Positions 1 through 8,731 of a DNA stretch of 64,000 nt are shown here, in pieces. Origin of the DNA: Pseudomonas pisciculturae (GTDB taxonomy: Bacteria; Pseudomonadota; Gammaproteobacteria; Pseudomonadales; Pseudomonadaceae); assembly GCF_015461805.1 (NCBI RefSeq), contig NZ_JACVZE010000005.1, forward strand, positions 310,001-374,000, written 5' to 3'. The translations under genes were made by a program, and so were the position numbers. The notes beneath the pieces were generated by a model. That model was not told the origin of the DNA. It searched no databases and worked only from the letters and a program-made list of their open reading frames with translations. Positions within the stretch are counted from its first letter, which is position 1; each line of letters opens with the position of its first letter.

Positions 1-754
1 GACGGGCTTGATCGGGCTGTTTTTGCTGTTGCCCATCGTGTTTATCGTGTTGCTGTCGTTTGGCTCGTCCCAGTGGCTGGTGTTCCCACCACCGGGCTGG
101 ACGCTGAAATGGTACGGCCAGTTCTTCTCCAACCCCGACTGGATGAACGCCGCCGTGGCCAGCCTCAAAGTGGCGGTGCTGACCACAGTGTTCGCCGTAG
201 CGCTTGGTTTACCGACTGCGTTTGCCCTGGTGCGCGGGCGCTTCCCCGGCCGCGAGTTGCTCTACGGCCTGTTCACCCTGCCGATGATCGTGCCGCTGGT
301 GATCATTGCCGTCGCGGTCTACGCGCTGTTTCTCAAGCTGGGCTACACCGGCACGATGTTCGCCTTTGTGGTCAGCCATGTGATCGTCGCCCTGCCGTTC
401 ACCATCATCTCCATCATCAATTCGCTCAAGCTGTTTGATCAGTCGATTGAGGATGCGGCGGTGATCTGCGGTGCGTCGCGTTTGCAGGCGGTGTTCAAGG
501 TGACGTTCCCGGCGATTCGCCCTGGAATGGTGGCAGGTGCACTGTTCGCCTTTCTGGTCTCGTGGGACGAAGTGGTGCTTAGCGTAATGATGGCCAGCCC
601 CACCCTGCAAACCCTTCCCGTGAAAATGTGGACCACCCTGCGCCAAGACCTCACGCCTGTGATCGCCGTCGCCTCGACGTTGCTGATCGGCCTGTCGGTG
701 CTGGTCATGGTGATTGCCGCCGTCGTTCGTCGACGCTCCGAAACCCGCGCTTAA
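1..754 (+). CDS. ABC transporter permease, PotC-like (5' end cut by window)
   Basis: Inner-membrane permease of a polyamine/Fe/thiamine-type ABC importer. The frame is already open at the window edge. The first in-frame start inside the window is a TTG at 8, but codons before it continue the frame, so the gene probably begins upstream. Several hydrophobic helices are visible, and the permease loop that docks on the ATPase is present (E-D-A-A…G-A-S near residues 147-157 of the visible part), as in PotC. The ATPase gene follows after 17 nt, so the two are one operon. The solute-binding protein and second permease would lie upstream and are not visible; the substrate cannot be fixed. Confidence 0.85.
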   Translation, partial: TGLIGLFLLLPIVFIVLLSFGSSQWLVFPPPGWTLKWYGQFFSNPDWMNAAVASLKVAVLTTVFAVALGLPTAFALVRGRFPGRELLYGLFTLPMIVPLVIIAVAVYALFLKLGYTGTMFAFVVSHVIVALPFTIISIINSLKLFDQSIEDAAVICGASRLQAVFKVTFPAIRPGMVAGALFAFLVSWDEVVLSVMMASPTLQTLPVKMWTTLRQDLTPVIAVASTLLIGLSVLVMVIAAVVRRRSETRA

Positions 755-771
755 GCGCTGAGGATCAAGAC

Positions 772-1926
772 ATGAGTGCAGTGATCAAAGACCCCGCACA
801 GAGCCCTGGCCAACCCCTGGTCAGCCTGCGCAACCTGAACAAGCACTATGGCGAATTTGCCGCCGTGGACAATATTTCGCTGGATATTCAAGACGGCGAG
901 TTCCTCACCTTCCTCGGCTCCAGCGGCTCGGGCAAAAGCACCACGTTGTCGATGCTTGCCGGGTTCGAAACGCCGAGCAGCGGCGAGATCCTGGTGAGCG
1001 GCCAATCCCTGGTCAATGTGCCGCCGCACAAGCGCGATATTGGCATGGTGTTCCAGCGTTACTCGCTGTTCCCGCATTTGTCGGTACGCGACAACATCGC
1101 CTTCCCGCTGGCGATCCGCAAACTGGCCAGCGCCGAACGCGAGAAACGCGTCGACGCCATGCTCAAGCTGGTGCAGTTGGACCAATTTGCCCATCGCCGC
1201 CCTTCCCAACTCTCCGGCGGCCAGCAACAGCGAGTGGCTATCGCCCGGGCGCTGGTGTACGAACCGCGCATCCTGCTGATGGACGAACCCCTCGGCGCCC
1301 TCGACAAGAAACTGCGTGAAGACCTGCAGGATGAGCTGCGCCAACTGCATCGGCGCCTGGGCATCACCATTGTCTACGTGACCCACGACCAGGAAGAAGC
1401 CATGCGCCTGTCCCAGCGCATCGCGATTTTCAGCCACGGCAAGATTGTGGGCTTGGGCAGTGGTTTTGATTTGTACCAAAACCCGCCGAATGCGTTTGTA
1501 GCGTCGTTTTTGGGTAACTCAAACTTTCTCAAGCTCAAGGCGCAGGGCAATGGGGCGGCTTCGTTTGAAGGCCAGGGGTTATCGATTCGGCTGACGACCG
1601 GGTTACGTGCTGAGCAGGATGTGTTGTTGATGGTGCGGCCGGAGAAGGCGTTGGCGCTGAGCGTGCAGCAAGCCGCTGAGCAACCGTTGGCGGCGGGCTG
1701 GAATGAGGTGCCGGCAATTGTCGGTGAGGTGTTGTTCTTGGGCGAGAGCCAGACCTGCACCGTGAAGACCCTGGGCGGCACCTCGATGACGGTCAAGGCG
1801 CTATCTGCGGCAGGTATGCCACTCAAGGCAGGTGACCCGGTGCGCGTGCGCTGGGCGACGGCGGATGCGTGTGTGTATACCGAGTGGGCTGAAAGCGATT
1901 TGAACAAGGCGGCTGGGGCCCACTGA
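772..1926 (+). CDS. ABC transporter ATP-binding protein, PotA-like
   Basis: ATPase of the importer whose permease ends at 754, 384 aa. Visible motifs are Walker A GSSGSGKST (residues 49-57), signature LSGGQQQR, Walker B ILLMDEP and the H-loop THDQEEA. A C-terminal region of about 130 aa matches the TOBE regulatory domain of PotA/FbpC/CysA ATPases. The ATG at 772 is chosen because it follows AGGATCAAGAC; the frame is open further upstream only inside the permease gene. Substrate is unknown. It is followed by a REPIN and the convergent amtB. Confidence 0.9.
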   Translation: MSAVIKDPAQSPGQPLVSLRNLNKHYGEFAAVDNISLDIQDGEFLTFLGSSGSGKSTTLSMLAGFETPSSGEILVSGQSLVNVPPHKRDIGMVFQRYSLFPHLSVRDNIAFPLAIRKLASAEREKRVDAMLKLVQLDQFAHRRPSQLSGGQQQRVAIARALVYEPRILLMDEPLGALDKKLREDLQDELRQLHRRLGITIVYVTHDQEEAMRLSQRIAIFSHGKIVGLGSGFDLYQNPPNAFVASFLGNSNFLKLKAQGNGAASFEGQGLSIRLTTGLRAEQDVLLMVRPEKALALSVQQAAEQPLAAGWNEVPAIVGEVLFLGESQTCTVKTLGGTSMTVKALSAAGMPLKAGDPVRVRWATADACVYTEWAESDLNKAAGAH

Positions 1927-1946
1927 CCTGAAGCCATGCAGAGGGT

Positions 1947-2041
1947 AAATGTGGGAGGGGGCTTGCTCCCGATTGCAGTGGGTCAGCTATAAATAAGCTG
2001 ACTGACCCACCGCTATCGGGAGCAAGCCCCCTCCCACATTT
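1947..2041. repeat. REPIN, GGAGGGGG type
   Basis: Two perfectly inverted 27-nt arms (1947-1973 and 2015-2041) beginning AAATGTGGGAGG flank a spacer containing a second small inverted repeat (GTCAGCT…AGCTGAC). This is the paired-REP architecture typical of P. fluorescens. It sits between convergent genes and could act as a transcript-end structure. Confidence 0.9.
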
Positions 2042-2069
2042 AAAAGCCTGCATTCATTCAGGAGGAGGC

Positions 2070-3380
2070 TCAGTGGTTATAGGCCCGCTCGTTATGCTCG
2101 GCCATGTCCAACCCCATCTCTTCAACCGACTCATGGGCACGCAAACCGATCAACGCATTCACTACCTTAAGGATGATCCAACTCACCACAAAGCAATACA
2201 CCGTGGTCAACAGCACGCCCTTGATCTGCGCCAGCACTTGGGCGCCCATGGTCACGCCTTCCACCAGCCCGCCCATGGACGGCACACAAAACACGCCGGT
2301 CAGCACTGCGCCGATCATGCCGCCAATGCCGTGCAAGCCAAATACATCGAGGCTGTCGTCGTAACCGAAGCGACGCTTCAATACGATCACGCTCAGGTAG
2401 CAGAACACCCCGCACAGCAAGCCAATGGCCAATGCACCGCCAACGCCCACATAGGCGCACGCCGGGGTAATCCCCACCAGACCGGCCAACGCGCCGCTGG
2501 CCAAGCCCAATGCACTCGGCTTGCCGACCTTGAACCACTCAGTGAACATCCAGCCCAAAATCCCCGCGCAGGCGCCTAGTTGGGTGTTGAGCATGACGAT
2601 GCCCGAAGTGCCGTTAAGCCCGCCGCCGGAACCAATATTGAAGCCAAACCAACCCACCCACAGCATCGCCGCGCCGACCATGGTCAGGCTCAGGTTATGC
2701 GCGGGCATCGGCGTATTCTGGTAGCCCTTGCGCTTGCCCAGGATCAGGCACGCCGCCAGCGCCGCCACACCGGCGTTGATATGCACGGCAGTGCCGCCGG
2801 CAAAATCCAGTACGCCCCAGTTGTGCATCAGCGCGCCTGAACCGCCCCAGACCATATGCGCCACTGGCGCGTAGACCAGGGTGAACCAGATGGCCATGAA
2901 CAGCAGCGCCGCCGAGAACTTCATGCGTTCGGCAAAGGCGCCGGCGATCAGGGCTGGGGTGATGATGGCGAAGGTCATCTGGAAGGTCACGAATACGCCT
3001 TCCGGAATATCCCCCACCAGGCTGTCGGGGGTCATGCCCGCGAGGAACGCACGGCTTAGCCCGCCGACAAAGCTGTTGAAGGTCACCTGCCCTTCCACCA
3101 TGCCGGTGCTGTCGACCACCATGCTGTAGCCGTAGATCACCCACAGCACGCCGACTAAGCCTGCGATACCAAAGCACTGAGTGAACAACGACAGCATATT
3201 TTTTGCCCGGACCAGGCCGCCATAAAACAGCGCAAGGCCTGGCAGGCACATGAACAGCACCAGCACGGCCGCCATGACCATCCATGCGGTACTGCCGGTG
3301 TTCAAGGTGGGGGCATCGGCGGCCTGGGCCAACGGCACGAATGCACTGGCCGCCACTACAGCAAGAAGACGATTGACCAT
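2070..3380 (-). CDS. amtB: Ammonium transporter AmtB
   Basis: Ammonium (and methylammonium) channel of the Amt/Rh family, 436 aa. An N-terminal signal peptide (MVNRLLAVVAASAF…AQA) precedes about 11 membrane helices. The two pore histidine contexts are present (AVHINAGVAAL and GLHGIGGMIGA). The ATG at 3380 has AGGAG eight bases upstream; a TTG six bases further out is less likely. No glnK lies next to it, which is unusual for amtB. Instead it is the last gene of the glnT-glxBCD module, suggesting it supplies ammonium or methylammonium to those enzymes. Confidence 0.95.
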   Translation of the reverse strand: MVNRLLAVVAASAFVPLAQAADAPTLNTGSTAWMVMAAVLVLFMCLPGLALFYGGLVRAKNMLSLFTQCFGIAGLVGVLWVIYGYSMVVDSTGMVEGQVTFNSFVGGLSRAFLAGMTPDSLVGDIPEGVFVTFQMTFAIITPALIAGAFAERMKFSAALLFMAIWFTLVYAPVAHMVWGGSGALMHNWGVLDFAGGTAVHINAGVAALAACLILGKRKGYQNTPMPAHNLSLTMVGAAMLWVGWFGFNIGSGGGLNGTSGIVMLNTQLGACAGILGWMFTEWFKVGKPSALGLASGALAGLVGITPACAYVGVGGALAIGLLCGVFCYLSVIVLKRRFGYDDSLDVFGLHGIGGMIGAVLTGVFCVPSMGGLVEGVTMGAQVLAQIKGVLLTTVYCFVVSWIILKVVNALIGLRAHESVEEMGLDMAEHNERAYNH

Positions 3381-3463
3381 GTTCAAAGCTCCTGCAAAAG
3401 AAATGGGAGGTGTCTGGCAGCGAGCAATGGTTAATTGAGGCGACCTCTTAGCGGGTCCGTCGT

Positions 3464-3561
3464 CTGTGGCGAGGGAGCTTGCTCCCGTTCGACAGCGAAG
3501 CTGGAGCCGGCTCTTTTGGGGGCGCTTCGCACCCCAGCGGGAGCAAGCTCCCTCGCCACAG
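3464..3561. repeat. REPIN, GGCGAGGGAG type
   Basis: Perfect 24-nt inverted arms at 3464-3487 and 3538-3561 (CTGTGGCGAGGGAGC…), a different REP subtype from the one at 1947. It lies between glxD and amtB and may uncouple amtB from the upstream genes. Confidence 0.85.
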
Positions 3562-3575
3562 GGTTTACGCCAGGG

Positions 3576-4898
3576 TTAGTAACCGGAGCCGGGAATCCAG
3601 CTGGTGCCCGCCAATGGCACCCGTGCCATGGCGGCCGACTCCACCGTCAACGCCACCAAATCCTCCGGATCAAGGTTGTGCAGGTGCGACTTGCCACACG
3701 CACGGGCCATGGTCTGGGCTTCCAGCACCATCACCCGCAGGTAGTTGGCCAGGCGGCGACCGCCTTCTACCGGGTCGAGGCGCTTGGACAGTTCCGGGTC
3801 CTGGGTGGTGATGCCCGCCGGGTCGCGGCCGTTTTGCCAGTCGTCGTAGTAACCGGCAGCGGAGCCAATTTTCTTTAGCTCTTCATCCAACCGAGGGTGG
3901 TTGTCACCCAGGGCGATCAGCGCGGCGGTGCCAATGGCTACCGCATCCGCGCCCATCGCCATGGCCTTGGCCACGTCTGCGCCGTTACGGATGCCGCCGG
4001 AAACGATCAACTGCACCTTGCGGTGCATGCCCATCTCCTGCAACGCCTGCACCGCCTGCGGGATGGCCGACAGGATCGGGATGCCCACGTGTTCGATAAA
4101 CACTTCCTGGGTCGCCGCCGTGCCGCCTTGCATGCCGTCGAGCACGATCACATCGGCACCTGCCTTCACCGCCAGTTTCACGTCGTAATACGGGCGGCTG
4201 GCGCCGATTTTCACGTAGATCGGCTTTTCCCAATCGGTGATCTCGCGCAGCTCGGCAATCTTGATCGCCAGGTCGTCCGGGCCGGTCCAGTCCGGGTGGC
4301 GGCAGGCGCTGCGCTGGTCCACGCCAATGGGCAAGGTGCGCATGCCGGCCACGCGTTCGGTGACCTTCATGCCCAGTAGCATGCCGCCACCGCCGGGCTT
4401 GGCGCCCTGGCCGAGCACGATTTCGATAGCATCGGCCTTGCGCAGGTCATCGGGGTTCATGCCGTAGCGCGACGGCAGGTATTGATAAACAAGATGTTGG
4501 GACTGGCCGCGTTCTTCCGGGGTCATGCCGCCGTCACCGGTGGTGGTGCTGGTGCCGGCGATGGTCGCGCCACGCCCCAGCGCTTCCTTGGCATTGGCCG
4601 ACAGCGCGCCGAAGCTCATGCCGGCGATGGTCACCGGGATCTTCAGGTGGATTGGCTTCTTGGCGAAACGGTTGCCGAGGATCACATCGGTGCCGCACTT
4701 CTCGCGATAGCCTTCCAGCGGGTAGCGCGACACGCTGGCGCCCAGCAGCAGCAGGTCATCGAAATGTGGCAGCTTGCGCTTGGTGCCGCCGCCGCGAATG
4801 TCGTAGATGCCGGTTTCGGCGGCACGCTGGATTTCCTGGATGGTCAGGCGGTCGAAAGTGGCCGACTCGCGCAGTACCGGAGGGGTTTGTTCACTCAT
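3576..4898 (-). CDS. glxD: FMN-binding glutamate synthase-family protein (GlxD / MgsC-like)
   Basis: A 440-aa protein corresponding to the FMN/synthase domain of the glutamate synthase large subunit, without the amidotransferase domain. The TIM-barrel part contains IYVKIGASRPYYDVK, IVLDGMQGG and LIVSGGIRNGADVAKAM. In known systems this subunit works with separate amidotransferase (GlxB/MgsA) and beta-helix (GlxC/MgsB) subunits, as in N-methylglutamate synthase MgsABC; all three are consecutive here. The ATG at 4898 follows AGGAGCTTCAACC; the frame upstream of it is only overlap with glxC. Whether the product is glutamate or N-methylglutamate cannot be told from sequence. Confidence 0.88.
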   Translation of the reverse strand: MSEQTPPVLRESATFDRLTIQEIQRAAETGIYDIRGGGTKRKLPHFDDLLLLGASVSRYPLEGYREKCGTDVILGNRFAKKPIHLKIPVTIAGMSFGALSANAKEALGRGATIAGTSTTTGDGGMTPEERGQSQHLVYQYLPSRYGMNPDDLRKADAIEIVLGQGAKPGGGGMLLGMKVTERVAGMRTLPIGVDQRSACRHPDWTGPDDLAIKIAELREITDWEKPIYVKIGASRPYYDVKLAVKAGADVIVLDGMQGGTAATQEVFIEHVGIPILSAIPQAVQALQEMGMHRKVQLIVSGGIRNGADVAKAMAMGADAVAIGTAALIALGDNHPRLDEELKKIGSAAGYYDDWQNGRDPAGITTQDPELSKRLDPVEGGRRLANYLRVMVLEAQTMARACGKSHLHNLDPEDLVALTVESAAMARVPLAGTSWIPGSGY

Positions 4899-4914
4899 GG
4901 TTGAAGCTCCTGAA

Positions 4915-5589
4915 TCAGTACGCGGAGGCGTTATCGACTTTGAAGTTGTAGAGCTGGCGGGCCGAGCCGTAGCGCTTGAAGTCCGCCGCCTGATGGGCAA
5001 AACCGGCCTGGTCCAGCAGGGCTTGCAGCTCTTGCAGGTGCTCGCTGCGCATCTCTTTTTCGATGCAGTCCGAGCCCAGGGACTCCACCGTGCCTTTGAC
5101 GTAGATGTGGGTTTCGTACAGCGAATCCCCCAGCGCATCACCGGCATCGCCGCACACCACCAGGCGACCGGCCTGGCCCATAAAGCAGCTCATATGGCCG
5201 ATGCTGCCGCCGACCACGATGTCGATGCCCTTCATGGAGATACCGCATCGCGCGCCCGCGTCGCCTTCAATCACCAGCAAGCCGCCATGGGCCGTGGCGC
5301 CGGCCGCCTGGGAGGCGCTGCCCTTCACACGTACCGAACCGGACATCATGTTCTCGGCGCAGCCCACGCCCACGTTGCCATGCACGGTGATCGACGCCTG
5401 TTGGTTCATGCCCGCGCAGTAATAACCGGCGTGGCCCTCGATATCGATGGACACCGGTTGGTTCACGCCCACGGCCAGGTTGTGCTTGCCGTTGGAATGG
5501 GTGACGCGCCATTCGCTGTCGATGGCCTGGCCGTGCAGCGCCTGGTTGAGGTCACGCACGGTGGCGGTGGAAAGATCGATGGTTTTCAT
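4915..5589 (-). CDS. glxC: Glutamate synthase alpha-subunit C-terminal-like protein (GlxC / MgsB-like)
   Basis: A 224-aa stand-alone version of the GXGXG beta-helix domain of glutamate synthase. Repeated glycine-rich turns (GHAGYYCAGMN, GNVGVGCAENM, GDAGARCGISM, GSIGHMSCFMG, GDAGDALGDS) run through residues 60-170. The domain is structural in glutamate synthase and presumably bridges GlxB and GlxD. The ATG at 5589 follows AAGGAACGCACAC. It lies 11 nt after glxB and 16 nt before glxD. Confidence 0.88.
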   Translation of the reverse strand: MKTIDLSTATVRDLNQALHGQAIDSEWRVTHSNGKHNLAVGVNQPVSIDIEGHAGYYCAGMNQQASITVHGNVGVGCAENMMSGSVRVKGSASQAAGATAHGGLLVIEGDAGARCGISMKGIDIVVGGSIGHMSCFMGQAGRLVVCGDAGDALGDSLYETHIYVKGTVESLGSDCIEKEMRSEHLQELQALLDQAGFAHQAADFKRYGSARQLYNFKVDNASAY

Positions 5590-5600
5590 GTGTGCGTTCC

Positions 5601-6506
5601 TTAAGCTGACGGGCGTTCCCAGATGTACAACGTGGCCGGTGCCGGCTCCCAGATGCGGGCGTTCTCGATACCCGGCAGGCTCGACAGCGCCTGATATTCG
5701 GAGGCCATGGCCACGTAGTCGTCGGTTTCGGCGAGGATCGACGGTTTGCAGGCGATGGGGTCGCGAATCACCGCAAAGCCATTGCGGGTGCCGATGGCAA
5801 AGGTAAAGAAGCCGTCGAGGTCTTCCAGGGCATGGTCCAGGGCTTCCTTGAGGGAGTCGCCCCGTTGCAGGCGCCAGGTGAGGTAGCCGGCGGCGACTTC
5901 GGTGTCGTTGTCGGTCTCGAAATGGATGCCTTCGCGCTTGAGTTCCTGGCGCAGGCGGAAGTGGTTCGAGAGCGAGCCGTTGTGCACCAGGCACAGGTCG
6001 GCGCCAGTGGAAAACGGATGGCTGCCTTCCATGGTTACCGCGCTTTCGGTGGCCATGCGGGTGTGGCCGATGATGTGGCTACCCTTCATGCCTGCCAGGC
6101 CGAAGCGCTGGGAGATCTCTTGCGGCAGGCCCATGCCCTTGAGGATTTCGATGCTTAGCCCGGCGCTCATGATGCGCACGCTCGGTGCCAATTCAGCCAG
6201 GGCCTGGCGTACCGAGGCTTCGTCAGTGTGAATCTTCAATACAGCGGCGCTGGCGTTCTGGAACCAGTCCAGCGAACAGCCCAGGCGCCCTTCCAGCTCG
6301 CCCATCAGGGCCTGCCAGTCAAAAACTTCGATGGTGGCTTGCAGGGTCAGCTTGACCCAGCCATTGGCGACTTCATCGCCGTAGATGGCAAAGCCCGCGC
6401 TGTCCGGGCCACGGTCGGTCATGGCTTGGAGCATCGGTTCAAACAGTTGGCCGAGTTGGGCTTCCAACTGCGGGTTTTTCAGGTACAGGCCTACGATTCC
6501 ACACAT
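5601..6506 (-). CDS. glxB: Class II glutamine amidotransferase (GlxB / MgsA-like)
   Basis: A 301-aa Ntn-type amidotransferase. It starts MCGIVG, so Cys2 becomes the N-terminal nucleophile after Met removal. GHTRMAT and the later GSLSNH motif match the glutamine site of purF/gltB-type domains. It would release ammonia from glutamine (or methylamine from gamma-glutamylmethylamide in an Mgs system) for GlxC/GlxD. The start at 6506 is fixed by the catalytic Cys. It is the second gene of the glnT operon, 22 nt after glnT. Confidence 0.9.
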   Translation of the reverse strand: MCGIVGLYLKNPQLEAQLGQLFEPMLQAMTDRGPDSAGFAIYGDEVANGWVKLTLQATIEVFDWQALMGELEGRLGCSLDWFQNASAAVLKIHTDEASVRQALAELAPSVRIMSAGLSIEILKGMGLPQEISQRFGLAGMKGSHIIGHTRMATESAVTMEGSHPFSTGADLCLVHNGSLSNHFRLRQELKREGIHFETDNDTEVAAGYLTWRLQRGDSLKEALDHALEDLDGFFTFAIGTRNGFAVIRDPIACKPSILAETDDYVAMASEYQALSSLPGIENARIWEPAPATLYIWERPSA

Positions 6507-6528
6507 AACAAGTCTCCGTCACACGGTG

Positions 6529-7863
6529 TCAGAAAAATTCGGTGTAGCGCTGGATTTCCCAGTCGCTCACATGGCGGCTGTATTCCACCCATTCCATGCG
6601 TTTGAGCTTGATGAACTCCCCCACGATCTGCGGGCCCAGCACCTCGGCGAACAGCGGGTCGGCTTCCAGCGCGTCGCAGGCTTCCTTGAGGGATTGGGGC
6701 AGCGTCTTGATGCCGCGCGCGGCGATCTGCTCAAGGCTCAGGCTGTAGAGGTTTTCGTTGCAGACGTGGTCGATTTCCAACTGGCGGTCGATGCCGTCCA
6801 GCCCGGCGGCGATGATCGCCGCGCTGACCAGGTAGGGGTTGCAGCCGGCGTCCGGCAGGCGGAATTCCAGGCGGCCATAGGGCACCCGCACCATGGCCGA
6901 GCGGTTGTTGGCCCCGAAGGCGATAAACGCCGGGGCCCAGGTGGCGCCAGACAGCGAGTTGCCCACCACAAGACGCTTGTAGGAGTTGACCGTGGGCGCG
7001 GCGAAGGCACACAACGCAGGGCCATGGGCGAGCAAACCGGCGGCGAACTGATAGGCCAGTTTGGACAGGCCCATGCCGCTGGGATCGCTGGCGTCATGGA
7101 ACAGGTTTTTGTTTTCGGCACTGCTGATGGACAGGTGAAAGTGCATGCCGTTGCCGGCGCGTTTCGGGTCCGGCTTGGGCATGAACGAGCAGATCATGCC
7201 CAGGTCATTGGCGATCTCGCCGGCCGCCATGCGAAAGAACGTAAAGCGGTCGGCCGAGGTGAGCGCGTCGCTGTAGGTGTAGTTGATCTCGAACTGGCCG
7301 TTGGCGTCTTCGTGGTCGATTTGGTAGACCTCGAAATCCACCGCTTGCAGGGCTTCGGTCAGGCGCTCCAGGAACACCCGCGAGCGGGACAGGCCTTTGT
7401 AGTCGTAGCACGGTTTGTCGAGGTTATCGCTGGCGTCCACCAGTTGCAGCTTGCCCTGCTCGTCGCGGCGCATCAGGTTGAATTCGGGTTCCAGGCCGGT
7501 GTTCAGCGTCCAGCCCTTGTCTTGCAGGCGCTGCACCTGTTGTTGCAGTACGTAGCGGCTGTCATAGGGATGGGGCTTGCCATCGACGTGCCCCACGCAC
7601 ACCACCCGCCCGTAACCTGGCTGCCAGGGCACCGGGGTCAACGTGGAAAGATCGCCCCTGGCCATGAAATCCGGCCCATGGGGCTCCATGCCCATGCCGC
7701 TGATGGCAAACCCGGCAAACCCCGCGCCCTCTTCGGCCACCGTCTTCAGCCCGCAGATGGGCACCGACTTGGTCTTGGCGGCGCCGTGTATATCCACAAA
7801 CTGCGCAAGCACGTATTTGATCCCGTGCTTGTCGATGATGCGCTGGGTTTCTGCTGGCAACAT
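6529..7863 (-). CDS. glnT: Type III glutamine synthetase (GlnT) or gamma-glutamylmethylamide synthetase-like
   Basis: A 444-aa glutamine synthetase homologue with the conserved NGMHFHLS metal/ATP segment and the NSYKRL glutamate-binding loop followed by R-S-A-M-V-R-V-P. GlnT and GmaS (which ligates methylamine to glutamate) are close relatives. The adjacent three-subunit synthase and Amt gene make the GmaS reading attractive, but no N-methylglutamate dehydrogenase genes are in this window. ATG at 7863 follows AGGAGTGACGAGCA. A likely sigma54 promoter lies about 85-100 nt upstream. Confidence 0.85.
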   Translation of the reverse strand: MLPAETQRIIDKHGIKYVLAQFVDIHGAAKTKSVPICGLKTVAEEGAGFAGFAISGMGMEPHGPDFMARGDLSTLTPVPWQPGYGRVVCVGHVDGKPHPYDSRYVLQQQVQRLQDKGWTLNTGLEPEFNLMRRDEQGKLQLVDASDNLDKPCYDYKGLSRSRVFLERLTEALQAVDFEVYQIDHEDANGQFEINYTYSDALTSADRFTFFRMAAGEIANDLGMICSFMPKPDPKRAGNGMHFHLSISSAENKNLFHDASDPSGMGLSKLAYQFAAGLLAHGPALCAFAAPTVNSYKRLVVGNSLSGATWAPAFIAFGANNRSAMVRVPYGRLEFRLPDAGCNPYLVSAAIIAAGLDGIDRQLEIDHVCNENLYSLSLEQIAARGIKTLPQSLKEACDALEADPLFAEVLGPQIVGEFIKLKRMEWVEYSRHVSDWEIQRYTEFF

Positions 7864-7945
7864 TGCTCGTCACTCCTGGCGAAAAGGCTGGATGGGCCAC
7901 ACCGTCTTTTTATTCTTAAAAAGAAAGTTAGTTTCTTTACAGGAA

Positions 7946-7962
7946 TGCAATAGCCTTGCCAG
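7946..7962 (-). promoter_or_regulatory. Probable sigma54 (-24/-12) promoter of glnT
   Basis: Read on the minus strand the sequence is TGGCAAG-N4-TTGCA, one mismatch from the sigma54 consensus TGGCACG-N4-TTGCW. It ends 83 nt before the glnT ATG. Nitrogen control by sigma54 is expected for such a cluster. This was found by eye only. Confidence 0.6.
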
Positions 7963-8008
7963 ATTCACCCTGGAATTACGCCGGAGAGCGCAATTGTGGG
8001 TTATATAT

Positions 8009-8033
8009 GGGAATATTCTTTTCCCCTTGGGAA
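8009..8033. promoter_or_regulatory. Candidate operator for the XRE-cupin regulator
   Basis: Two GGGAATA direct repeats start at 8009 and 8029, exactly 20 bp apart, with TTCCC at 8021-8025 forming inverted repeats with either one. The position between the divergent glnT and XRE-cupin genes suits an operator. There is no direct evidence of binding. Confidence 0.35.
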
Positions 8034-8071
8034 TACACTCCCCCAGGGATGGCCGCCAAGAGCCATGGCTT

Positions 8072-8086
8072 GCACTTTCCCAGTGC
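8072..8086. promoter_or_regulatory. NtrC-like site (GCAC-N7-GTGC)
   Basis: GCAC at 8072-8075 and GTGC at 8083-8086 are separated by 7 bases, matching the inverted NtrC half-sites. It lies roughly 120-140 bp upstream of the proposed sigma54 promoter, a normal enhancer distance. Confidence 0.4.
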
Positions 8087-8130
8087 GAAACTAATATTAC
8101 CGAGCAGAAACCGTGCAGGATCCGACGCCC

Positions 8131-8727
8131 ATGCCCACCGAAACCGCCCCCCGCCTCAAGCTTGAGCAATACCTGGGCTTGCAGATCAAGCGCCAGCGCC
8201 AGGCCCAAGACCTCAAGTTGTCCGATGTGGCGAAAATCGCCGACATCAGCCAGGGCATGCTGAGCAAGATCGAAAACGCCCAGGTCTCCACCAGCCTCGA
8301 TACCTTGAGCCGTTTGTGTGATGTGCTGGGGTTGCCGCTCTCAAAGCTGTTCGGTGAGTACGATCAGCAGGATGGCAGCGCTTTATTGGTCAAGGCCGAC
8401 CAAGGCATGGAGGTGGTGCGCCGGGGGACCGAGAAGGGGCATACCTATCATTTGCTCAACCATACGCGCGGGCCGAAGAAGAGTTTCGAGGCGTATATGG
8501 TGAGCATGGATGATGCGAGCGAGGAGTTCCCCACGTTCTCCCATCCGGGTACGGAATTTTTGCACTTGCTGGAGGGGGAGCTGATTTATCGGCATGGCAA
8601 CCAGCTGTATCGGATGGAGGCTGGGGATAGCCTGACGTTTGAGGGTGAGGTGCCTCACGGGCCGGAACAGTTGGTGCGGGTGCCGATTCGGTTGTTGTCG
8701 ATTATGAATTATGGGGAGAAGGAGTGA
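8131..8727 (+). CDS. XRE-family transcriptional regulator with cupin domain
   Basis: A 198-aa DNA-binding regulator. Residues about 13-70 form an XRE helix-turn-helix (LSDVAKIADISQGMLSKIEN), and residues about 115-195 form a cupin_2 sensor fold (FSHPGTEFLHLLEGE…GDSLTFEGEVPHGPE). It is divergent from glnT, so it probably senses a small nitrogenous metabolite and controls the glnT-glxBCD operon. ATG at 8131 is preferred (AGGA ten bases upstream) over an in-frame GTG at 8113. Confidence 0.88.
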   Translation: MPTETAPRLKLEQYLGLQIKRQRQAQDLKLSDVAKIADISQGMLSKIENAQVSTSLDTLSRLCDVLGLPLSKLFGEYDQQDGSALLVKADQGMEVVRRGTEKGHTYHLLNHTRGPKKSFEAYMVSMDDASEEFPTFSHPGTEFLHLLEGELIYRHGNQLYRMEAGDSLTFEGEVPHGPEQLVRVPIRLLSIMNYGEKE

Positions 8728-8731
8728 CTGG

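Noticed and set aside
6385..7953. Open frame of 522 codons antisense to glnT
   Set aside because: Same high G+C shadow effect; glnT carries all glutamine synthetase motifs.
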